The translations under genes were made by a program, and so were the position numbers. Below are positions 6,864 to 12,304 of a stretch of 13,543 nt of DNA, piece after piece (position 1 is the first letter of the stretch; each line of letters opens with the position of its first letter). The notes under the pieces were generated by a model that was given only the letters and a program-made list of their open reading frames with translations, was not told where the DNA came from and ran no database searches. Location: the NCBI GenBank assembly GCA_947623855.1, contig CANQHW010000018.1:1-13543 (forward strand), in the 5' to 3' direction. The DNA comes from an uncultured Bacilli bacterium. Lineage in GTDB: Bacteria; Bacillota_I; Bacilli_A; RF39; UBA660.

Positions 6864-7734
6864 AAAGAAAATCTTTAAAATATGCTGGTAATTCACTTAT
6901 AAATTCCATTTTTTTATGAGTTATTGGATGAATAAAACTCATTTTATAAGAATGTAAGAATTGTCCTATTCCTTTAATAACTTCTTTACCATATACGGGA
7001 TCATTAAATAACGGATATCCAATATAAGAAGAATGTACTCTTATCTGATGCGTTCTTCCTGTTTCCAACTTAAAATTAACTAAAGTATAATCTTTATATC
7101 TTTTTAAAACTCTTAAATGGGAAATAGCTTTTTTAGAATTTTGAGCTGTTACACAAAACTTTTTCCGGTTTTTCTTATCTCTACCAATTGGGGCATCAAT
7201 AGTAGCTTTTTCATGAGGAAATACGCCACATAATAAAGCTAAATATTCTCTATCTATTTTTTTATTTTTAAAATCTTCACTTAATAATTCATGAACTTTA
7301 TTTGTTTTCGCAATTAAAAGTAACCCACTAGTATCTTTATCAATCCGGTGCACAATACCGGGACGAAACTCTTCTTTTTGGGATAAATTTTGCGTATAGT
7401 TTATTAAAGCATTAACTAAAGTATTATCACTATTACCTGCTCCGGGATGAACTACTAACCCAGTTGGTTTATCAACAACCATTAGATAATCATCTTCATA
7501 AACAATATTTAATTTTAAATCTAAAGGTTTTAAAGTATTATGTGTATTATTTACAATATCAATAGTAATTATATCATTTTCAATAACTTTATAACTCGGT
7601 TTTATTTTTTGCTTATTAACTAAAATATGTCCCTCTTTAATATTCTTTACAATACTTTCTCTACTTATATCTACATAATTAGTTAAATATTTATCAATTC
7701 TTAAATTACTATTTTCCGCTACTTTTAGTTGCAT
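6847..7734 (-). CDS. rluD: RluD-family 23S rRNA pseudouridine synthase
   Basis: Converts uridines in large-subunit rRNA to pseudouridine. The 295 residues show an N-terminal S4 RNA-binding domain (about 10-60: LRIDKYLTNYVDISRESIVK and HILVNKQKIKPSYKV) and the RluA-type catalytic domain. GIVHRIDKDTSGLLLIAKT carries the HRxDxxTSG signature, with catalytic Asp132. TGRTHQIRVH and the ending ISELPAYFKDFL are also typical. It starts with ATG after AAAGGAGA inside the 3' end of lspA (26-base overlap), so the two are translationally coupled, as in the lspA-ylyB pair of B. subtilis. The family is sure; the exact paralogue (RluD or YlyB) is likely from context. Confidence 0.9.
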   Translation of the reverse strand: MQLKVAENSNLRIDKYLTNYVDISRESIVKNIKEGHILVNKQKIKPSYKVIENDIITIDIVNNTHNTLKPLDLKLNIVYEDDYLMVVDKPTGLVVHPGAGNSDNTLVNALINYTQNLSQKEEFRPGIVHRIDKDTSGLLLIAKTNKVHELLSEDFKNKKIDREYLALLCGVFPHEKATIDAPIGRDKKNRKKFCVTAQNSKKAISHLRVLKRYKDYTLVNFKLETGRTHQIRVHSSYIGYPLFNDPVYGKEVIKGIGQFLHSYKMSFIHPITHKKMEFISELPAYFKDFLSKITS

Positions 7735-8185
7735 AACGATCTTCTCCTTTAATAATGGCTACAATTAATAAAAATATCCCCATACATATGCCAATATCAG
7801 CTAAATTAAAAACAGGAAAACTATATTTAAAAATATAAATAGATATAAAATCTCTAACATACCCATATAAAACCCTATCCAATAAATTACCTAAAATTCC
7901 TCCAAATAAAAGACCAAAAGCTAAAGTATTGCGTTTATTCTTTTTAAAAGCAAACATATACCGATAAATTATTATTAAAGCTAATAACGTAGTAATAATG
8001 ATAATACCAGGATATTCACTTAAAAAACCCCAAGCTGCTCCCTTATTATGAGTGGGATTTAAATATAAAATATTTTTTAAAATAGGAAAATTACTATCAA
8101 CATGAAAATATATTTCTATTAAAGTTTTAGATAAAAAATCTATTAATAACCAAAATGTCGATATTAAAAACATTTTTTTAGTCAT
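7709..8185 (-). CDS. lspA: Lipoprotein signal peptidase (signal peptidase II)
   Basis: Aspartic membrane protease that removes signal peptides of prolipoproteins after lipidation. 158 residues with four transmembrane helices. The conserved blocks are NPTHNKGAAWGFL (43-55), GGILGNLLDRV (95-105) with catalytic Asp103, and FNLADIGICMG (126-136) with catalytic Asp130. It starts with ATG after AAAGGAGG. It lies 31 bases downstream of the ylmC/ymxH-family gene and overlaps the pseudouridine synthase gene. A candidate extended -10 promoter overlaps the upstream stop codon, so it can be transcribed with or without the upstream gene. Confidence 0.95.
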   Translation of the reverse strand: MTKKMFLISTFWLLIDFLSKTLIEIYFHVDSNFPILKNILYLNPTHNKGAAWGFLSEYPGIIIITTLLALIIIYRYMFAFKKNKRNTLAFGLLFGGILGNLLDRVLYGYVRDFISIYIFKYSFPVFNLADIGICMGIFLLIVAIIKGEDRYATKSSGK

Positions 8186-8210
8186 AATAAGTCCTCCTTT
8201 TAGTTCCTTA

Positions 8211-8219
8211 ATTATATCA
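8211..8219 (-). promoter_or_regulatory. Possible extended -10 promoter for lspA
   Basis: On the minus strand TGATATAAT is a perfect extended -10 (TGn plus TATAAT). Its TGA is also the stop codon of the upstream ylmC/ymxH-family gene. No good -35 is seen, which extended -10 promoters can tolerate. The leader would be about 19 bases and keeps the AAAGGAGG ribosome site. Confidence 0.4.
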
Positions 8220-8438
8220 TAAATCTACTAAAATTACATCATTCCCAATTTTTTTAATATTACTAAAATAAATAGAAACTTCCCCACTTGAATTAAAAAT
8301 ATTACGCAGATGCATTTTTTCTTCCACAATTAATCTTAAAATCTGCCCATCTTCCCTAATCTCTGCATCAATAATTCTTCCTAATCTTTGACCATCTAAA
8401 CTAACAATATCTTTTTGTTGTAAATCCGATAAACGCAT
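8217..8438 (-). CDS. ylmC: YlmC/YmxH-family sporulation protein (PRC-barrel)
   Basis: 73 residues forming a single PRC-barrel domain: MRLSDLQQKDIVSLDGQRLG is the hallmark start, followed by IIDAEIREDGQILRLIVEE and a closing IKKIGNDVILVDL. Members are sporulation-associated in Bacilli and Clostridia, with unknown biochemical function. It starts with ATG after AGGTGA. Its relation to sigG agrees with the gene order in other spore-formers, where a ylmC-type gene lies close downstream of sigG; here an inverted membrane-protein gene lies between. It could equally be named ymxH; context favours ylmC. Confidence 0.85.
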   Translation of the reverse strand: MRLSDLQQKDIVSLDGQRLGRIIDAEIREDGQILRLIVEEKMHLRNIFNSSGEVSIYFSNIKKIGNDVILVDL

Positions 8439-8469
8439 AAAAGTATCACCTAAAAAAGTATATTATTCA

Positions 8470-8498
8470 TTTACAAAATTTAGTAAATTAGTTATACT
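8470..8498 (+). promoter_or_regulatory. Sigma-A promoter of the DUF4282-like gene
   Basis: TTTACA (8470-8475), 17 bases, TATACT (8493-8498): five of six -35 and five of six -10 positions match consensus. The predicted start is about 20 bases before the ATG, and the ribosome site AAAGGAG lies between. Confidence 0.6.
8477..8489. repeat. 13-bp palindrome in the promoter spacer (possible operator)
   Basis: AATTTA-G-TAAATT is a perfect palindrome around one central base, wholly between the -35 and -10 boxes of the plus-strand promoter. It is also nested in a TTTAC-N8-GTAAA inverted repeat (8470-8487). It consists only of A/T apart from the centre, so chance is a real alternative. Confidence 0.3.
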
Positions 8499-8526
8499 AT
8501 GGATAGAAAGGAGTTTATATATTATT

Positions 8527-8901
8527 ATGGAGTATAGTTCTAGTACAAGTGTTGCCGGTGTTTGGGCATTAGTTAGTTTTATCCTAGCTATTTGCGGTGC
8601 CTTAGTATTATATTTTACATTTTTAAATAAGAATAACGACAATAAATATTCTGGTTTCTTAGGATGGTTATATGATTTTTTATCTTTTAAAACATTATCA
8701 TTAGAAACTATTTTAAAAATCGCTTATTTATTCGTTGCCCTATTCATAACTTTAGCATCATTTGAATTAATTGGGGTTAACTTCTTATCATTTATCGTTA
8801 CTTTAGTAATCGGTAATTTAATTACTCGAGTAGTATTTGAAAGTGGTTTACTTATTTTATTAATGTATCGTCAATTGGTGAAGATAGGTAATAAAAAATA
8901 A
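8527..8901 (+). CDS. DUF4282-like small membrane protein
   Basis: 124 residues with three predicted helices at about 9-33, 61-80 and 86-113. A short soluble loop (34-58, KNNDNKYSGFLGWLYDFLSF) precedes the second helix. The C-terminal part (YDFLSFKTLSLETILKIAYL, a Gly/Leu-rich middle, then RVVFESGLLILLMYRQLVKI) resembles the DUF4282 pattern as I remember it; the function of that family is unknown. AAAGGAG is 13 bases before the ATG, an unusually long gap; an ATT at 8521 would give 7 bases but is a rare start. The gene stands alone, with its own promoter and a shared terminator, and is inverted between sigG and the ylmC-family gene. The gene is surely real; the family call is tentative. Confidence 0.75.
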   Translation: MEYSSSTSVAGVWALVSFILAICGALVLYFTFLNKNNDNKYSGFLGWLYDFLSFKTLSLETILKIAYLFVALFITLASFELIGVNFLSFIVTLVIGNLITRVVFESGLLILLMYRQLVKIGNKK

Positions 8902-8926
8902 GGTTCGAAAAAGGAACCTTTTTTAT
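8900..8926. terminator. Bidirectional terminator between the DUF4282-like gene and sigG
   Basis: AAGGTTC-GAAAAAG-GAACCTT forms a 7-bp stem, followed by Ts on the plus strand and, after one A, by Ts on the minus strand. It starts inside the TAA stop of the plus gene (8899-8901) and ends beside the sigG stop (8925-8923). Confidence 0.8.
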
Positions 8927-9696
8927 TTGATTAATTTTCTTACATTATTAATCGCATTTTTTTCTAACCTTGATACTTGTGCTTGCGAAATATTTAAACT
9001 CTCGGCAATTTCCATTTGCGTCTTACCCACAATAAAACGCTCTAGTAAAATATTTCTTTCTCGTTCTTTAATCTTCGTTAAAGCTTTTCTTAATGATATA
9101 AGCATATCTCGATCCGTATTTTTTTCTTTTTTGTCCGCAATTTGATCTTCTAAATAAATCGTATCTCCCCCATCATTATAAATAGGTTCAAATATCGACA
9201 TAGGAGATTTTAAACTATCTAAAGCTTCATTTAATTCATATTCACTAATCTGAAAATGGTCCGTTAAAACTTCTGAAGATGCTTCCCTTCCATATTCATT
9301 ATAATAACTTTCTTTAAAAGATAATATCTGATAAGATAAATCTTTAATACTTCGACTAATTCTTAAACTCGTATTATCTCTTATATATCTTTTTATTTCC
9401 CCTAAAATTAAAGGTACAGCATAAGTAGAAAAAGCACAATTATAACTTAAATCAAAATTATCAATAGCTTTAATTAATCCAATACACCCAATTTGAAATA
9501 GATCATCTAAATTATGTTTATCTTTAGGAAAACGTTTTAACATACTTAAAACTAATTTTAAATTCCCATTAACGATTGTCTCTTTAACATCTTCCCCATT
9601 TCTTAGTCTTTTAAAAAGATTAATTGTTTCCATATTAGATAAAACTTTAATATCATTAGTATTTAAATTCGTAATATCAACCTTATATTTGGACAT
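8923..9696 (-). CDS. sigG: Forespore RNA polymerase sigma factor G
   Basis: Late forespore-specific sigma factor, 257 residues, about the B. subtilis length. The N-terminus SKYKVDITNLNTNDIKVLS is the sigma-G type. Region 2 (about 39-108) has VNGNLKLVLS, DDLFQIGCIGLIKAIDNF and FSTYAVPLILGEIKRYIRD. The linker SIFEPIYNDGGDTIYLEDQI (167-186) is the sigma-G form, and region 4 carries the helix-turn-helix KTQMEIAESLNISQAQVSRL (225-244). Asn43 matches the Asn that, as I recall, was linked to control by the anti-sigma factor CsfB/Gin. It starts with ATG and AAAGGA, but that site is buried in a leader hairpin. sigE is not in the window on the upstream side. Confidence 0.93.
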   Translation of the reverse strand: MSKYKVDITNLNTNDIKVLSNMETINLFKRLRNGEDVKETIVNGNLKLVLSMLKRFPKDKHNLDDLFQIGCIGLIKAIDNFDLSYNCAFSTYAVPLILGEIKRYIRDNTSLRISRSIKDLSYQILSFKESYYNEYGREASSEVLTDHFQISEYELNEALDSLKSPMSIFEPIYNDGGDTIYLEDQIADKKEKNTDRDMLISLRKALTKIKERERNILLERFIVGKTQMEIAESLNISQAQVSRLEKNAINNVRKLIK

Positions 9697-9698
9697 AG

Positions 9699-9738
9699 AA
9701 TCTTTCCTTTCACCATTAGTATTGTGAAAAGAAAGATT
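9699..9738 (-). promoter_or_regulatory. Leader hairpin sequestering the sigG ribosome-binding site
   Basis: On the minus strand AATCTTTCTTTTCAC (9738-9724) pairs with GTGAAAGGAAAGATT (9713-9699). The stem is 15 bp with one mismatch (A opposite C) and has a 10-base loop. The second arm contains the whole Shine-Dalgarno region GGAAAG and ends two bases before the ATG. In B. subtilis, low sigG expression has been attributed partly to leader mRNA structure, so this looks like the same logic. On the plus strand the same hairpin is followed by seven Ts and could terminate transcription antisense to sigG. Confidence 0.65.
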
Positions 9739-9763
9739 TTTTTATGCACTTTTACATATAATT

Positions 9764-9770
9764 TAATATG
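9764..9770 (-). promoter_or_regulatory. Possible sigma-F/sigma-G type -10 box for sigG
   Basis: CATATTA on the minus strand agrees with the sigma-G -10 pattern CATNHTA. It would give a leader of about 60 bases that includes the hairpin. I find no -35 of the GHATR type at 17-18 bases, so support is weak. Confidence 0.2.
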
Positions 9771-9822
9771 AAAAAATATTTTTTTAAAGTGTTTATAATT
9801 CTAAGTCTTATAGCAACTTAAA

Positions 9823-10092
9823 ATGGGTTTAACTTCCCTTTTCTTATTTTATTTAATAGAATATTTAAAATATCAAAGATTTAATATTAAAAGTATCGCT
9901 CTTTCTTTAATTATTTTTATTAGTAGTATTATCTTAATTTTATTTAAAAAACCTCTTACCATAATCAATATTTTATTATTCTATTTAAGTATCTTTTTTT
10001 CTTTACTTACTTATTTTCTCAATTTAAAGAAAAAAAGTAATAATAACTTTTATTATATTATTACTTTTATTAGGAAGTATTTATCCTCCTAA
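9823..10092 (+). CDS. Doubtful small hydrophobic ORF in the sigG-glycosyltransferase gap
   Basis: 89 codons, mostly Ile, Leu, Phe and Lys (LIIFISSIILILFKKPLTII), with perhaps three membrane helices. I do not recognise it. There is no ribosome site before the ATG, the composition is what random AT-rich sequence would give, and a probable minus-strand terminator hairpin lies inside its 3' end. A second frame opens after 10025 (KKVIITFIILLLLLGSIYPP) and stays open to a stop at 10157, and a third reads MKKYFFKVFIILSLIAT from 9768. The stretch might therefore be a decayed membrane-protein gene with two frameshifts. I lean towards a remnant or chance ORF. Confidence 0.25.
   Translation: MGLTSLFLFYLIEYLKYQRFNIKSIALSLIIFISSIILILFKKPLTIINILLFYLSIFFSLLTYFLNLKKKSNNNFYYIITFIRKYLSS
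10030..10068 (-). terminator. AT-only inverted repeat, probable terminator of the glycosyltransferase genes
   Basis: AAAAGTAATAATA (10033-10045) and TATTATTACTTTT (10056-10068) form a perfect 13-bp stem around a 10-base loop. On the minus strand the stem runs into seven Ts (10036-10030). It lies about 60 bases beyond the stop of the Alg13-like gene. The stem has a single G-C pair, so it is weak but long. Confidence 0.45.
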
Positions 10093-10125
10093 AATATTTC
10101 TCTTTAAAGATCCTCTTACAAATAC

Positions 10126-10602
10126 TTATGGATTTTCTTTTAACCAAGTTTCTAAATAATTAAGAAAATCATGGGTATTTGATTTATAATTTTTAGGTTT
10201 AAAAGAAGATATTTCTTTAACACATTTTTCTAAATTATCAGTCCCATCTAATAAATAACCTTGTTCTTTAAATTTGGTAATTATTTGTAATTGATGATCA
10301 TTTACATGTTCCTTATATTTCTTTAAACGAGCTACGGCGATGATTTTTTTATGCATCTCTAAAGCTTTGGTAATTGTTCCCACTCCTCCATGAGTGATTA
10401 AAAAACTACATTCTTGAATATATTTATTGTACTCTTCATCACTTAAATATTGATAAGTTTTAAGATAAGGACTTTGATAGTAAGTATCTCCCGTTTGGAC
10501 CACAACTTCTTCCGTAATAACTTTTTTCCTAACTAGTGATTCTACTTCTTTAATAAGTCTTATAAATAATTTATCTTGAGTCCCTAGTGTAACTAAAATC
10601 AT
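10126..10602 (-). CDS. Alg13/PssE-like glycosyltransferase subunit (C-terminal half of a split GT28)
   Basis: 158 residues matching the nucleotide-sugar-binding half of MurG-type GT28 enzymes. It starts MILVTLGTQD (the VTxGTQ motif), has ITHGGVGTITKALE (69-82) for diphosphate binding and VARLKKYKEHVNDHQLQI (90-107), the sugar-nucleotide loop diagnostic of Alg13/PssE. It has no membrane segment; the partner Alg14-like protein would bring it to the membrane. Its ATG follows the TAA of the partner without any gap, and its ribosome site AAAGGAGG lies in the last codons of that gene, so the subunits are translated together. The product is probably a polyprenyl-linked sugar for surface polysaccharide; the donor sugar cannot be read from the sequence. 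Confidence 0.88.
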   Translation of the reverse strand: MILVTLGTQDKLFIRLIKEVESLVRKKVITEEVVVQTGDTYYQSPYLKTYQYLSDEEYNKYIQECSFLITHGGVGTITKALEMHKKIIAVARLKKYKEHVNDHQLQIITKFKEQGYLLDGTDNLEKCVKEISSFKPKNYKSNTHDFLNYLETWLKENP

Positions 10603-11079
10603 TTAAAATACTCCTCCTTTATAAACAGCTTTAGGATAAAGTTTTAGCATACTCTCCCATTGAACTAAAAATAAGTCAGCGAATTTATAAACAATCTTCC
10701 CCGTAAGAGTTTTCGTATTAATATTGGCAAAAGATTCAATATAAATTATTTTACTACCAAAAAGTTTTCCAATACAACAAATAGGTCCCGCGATATTTGG
10801 TCCCGTAGTAATAATATATCTGGGCCGCACCTTAAAATATAAATATAAACTTTTAAAACAAGTTATAATAAGTCTTAGCGGATGCATAAAACTACTATTT
10901 CTTACTAAATAATATATATGATTAGGATAACGTTTCTCTAAAAAAGAAGTCGCCGGACATTTTTCGGTAACTAAAACATACGGATATTTAGAAAATAAAG
11001 GACTTAACTTTAAAATTTCTGTTAAATGTCCTCCCGCTCCCGCAACAAACATTATTTTTGATTTAGAAGATTTTGCCAT
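10603..11079 (-). CDS. Alg14/PssD-like glycosyltransferase subunit (N-terminal half of a split GT28)
   Basis: 158 residues. FVAGAGGHLTEILKL (11-25) is the acceptor-side glycine loop of the Alg14/PssD family. TTGPNIAGPICCIGKLFGSK (91-110) and YIESFANINTKTLTGKIVYK (113-132) are its other hallmarks. Hydrophobic stretches around 66-83 and 88-104 can hold it at the membrane, where it recruits the catalytic Alg13-like partner encoded next. Start: the ATG at 11079 lies inside the GT4 gene and has only a weak ribosome site. A second ATG (codon 10, 11052) overlaps the GT4 stop as TAATG and would also give a normal N-terminus, so the true start is unsettled. Confidence 0.88.
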   Translation of the reverse strand: MAKSSKSKIMFVAGAGGHLTEILKLSPLFSKYPYVLVTEKCPATSFLEKRYPNHIYYLVRNSSFMHPLRLIITCFKSLYLYFKVRPRYIITTGPNIAGPICCIGKLFGSKIIYIESFANINTKTLTGKIVYKFADLFLVQWESMLKLYPKAVYKGGVF

Positions 11080-12251
11080 TTAGCCATCACACTTTCTTTA
11101 GTATATTTTAAAGAGGTTTTTAAAGCATTAGACGAAAGTCTTTTTAACTCTTTTTTATTTTCTAATAATTCTAAAATTTTTGAAGCCATTTCATGTTCAT
11201 TGCGATTTTTTATTAAAAAACCATTATAATTATTAGAGATTATTTCTCTAGCCCCTTCCGCACTATCAAAAGCTAAACAAGGTATACCATAACTCATCGC
11301 TTCAATTAAAACTAAACCAAAAGATTCCGTAAAAGAAGTCATAACAAATAAAGAACTATTTAAATATAACTCTTCTAAATCCGATCCACTTTTAAACCCC
11401 GTCATATGAACATAATTAGCTAAATTACGATTAATAACTTCTCTTTCAATTGAATCATAATCTGGTCCATCTCCCACTAAATATAAAATAACTTCACTAT
11501 TTTTACGATGTAAAATATCAAAAACATTAATTAAATCTAATTGCGCTTTCTCATTAGCTAAACGTCCTACATTAATAATATTAAAATTATTTAAAGAAGC
11601 TTTTTGGACCGGAATATTTTCTAAAAAATTAGGAATCCAAACAACTTTAGTCGCAAAGTTTTTTAAAGCACATTCCTTTTCATAAAAATTTTGTAAATCT
11701 TCACTTACTGTTACTAAATAATCACAATTTTTTAAAGAATTAAGAACTTTTTTAGCATTACTTTTAATATTATGATGATGATTATGTTCCCAAGCAATTG
11801 TTAAAGACCCCTTCGTTGCATATTTAGAAACTATTTTATTAAATTCTACCCGTGAAGAAATATAAATATCTCCCTTAGTATTTTTTAAAGCTTTCTTAAT
11901 TAAATATTTTTTAAAAATTAAAATATATAAACTAAACATACTATCTTTTAAAAATTTAAAAAATTTTAATTTTTTAAAATAATCTTTATATAAAGCTTTT
12001 AAAAGTTTTAAAAATTCTAAATGTTTAATATATAATTTATAATCCTCGACTCTTTTAGCTATATCATCTTTTATTAAATATTTTACTTTAATTTTTTTAT
12101 TTAATTTATAAGGTGGTGTTTTATGGATTTGATAAAAAGATATGATTTCAACGGCATAATCATGGATAAGTTCATTAGCTAAAGTTGTAACAGCTTTTTC
12201 TATTCCGCCATAACTTAAATGAAGAACAGGAATTATAACCTTTTTTTGCAT
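11052..12251 (-). CDS. GT4-family glycosyltransferase
   Basis: 399 residues, GT-B fold. The acceptor domain begins IIPVLHLSYGGIEKAVTTLA with the usual Gly-Gly loop. The donor domain has NVGRLANEKAQLDLINVFDI (227-246), LVGDGPDYDSIE (258-269) and ESFGLVLIEAMSYGIPC (309-325), where Glu309 and Glu317 give the EX7E motif of retaining GT4 enzymes. Residues 80-124 form a Lys/Phe/Leu-rich amphipathic stretch that could bind the membrane surface; its DNA is almost only A and T. It starts with ATG after GAGGTGA. It is followed by the split GT28 pair with overlapping ends, so the three form one translational unit, probably adding sugars to a lipid-linked surface glycan. Confidence 0.9.
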   Translation of the reverse strand: MQKKVIIPVLHLSYGGIEKAVTTLANELIHDYAVEIISFYQIHKTPPYKLNKKIKVKYLIKDDIAKRVEDYKLYIKHLEFLKLLKALYKDYFKKLKFFKFLKDSMFSLYILIFKKYLIKKALKNTKGDIYISSRVEFNKIVSKYATKGSLTIAWEHNHHHNIKSNAKKVLNSLKNCDYLVTVSEDLQNFYEKECALKNFATKVVWIPNFLENIPVQKASLNNFNIINVGRLANEKAQLDLINVFDILHRKNSEVILYLVGDGPDYDSIEREVINRNLANYVHMTGFKSGSDLEELYLNSSLFVMTSFTESFGLVLIEAMSYGIPCLAFDSAEGAREIISNNYNGFLIKNRNEHEMASKILELLENKKELKRLSSNALKTSLKYTKESVMAKWQNLLNQK

Positions 12252-12269
12252 ATACGTTCACCTCGTTTT

Positions 12270-12298
12270 ATTATAAAATATTTATTTTTTTTAGTAAA
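12270..12298 (-). promoter_or_regulatory. Possible sigma-A promoter of the glycosyltransferase genes
   Basis: On the minus strand TTTACT (12298-12293), 17 bases, TATAAT (12275-12270). The start would fall near 12263, at the edge of the GAGGTGA ribosome site, leaving a very short leader. Read-through from the SEDS gene upstream (53-bp gap, no terminator) is an alternative. Confidence 0.4.
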
Positions 12299-12304
12299 GT
12301 TATA

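Noticed and set aside
6853..6875. AAAGA-AAA-TCTTT stem as terminator between the small membrane protein gene and the pseudouridine synthase gene
   Set aside because: The stem has 5 bp with one G-C pair and no T run on either strand.
8927..9145. Plus-strand 72-codon frame opposite the 3' end of sigG
   Set aside because: It mirrors the sigma region 4 codons and has no support of its own.
10603..11079. Full-length MurG assignment for the Alg14/Alg13-like pair read through as one frameshifted gene
   Set aside because: Each half has its own family signature and start, with a clean stop directly followed by ATG and a ribosome site between them, so the split is genuine and of PssD/PssE type.
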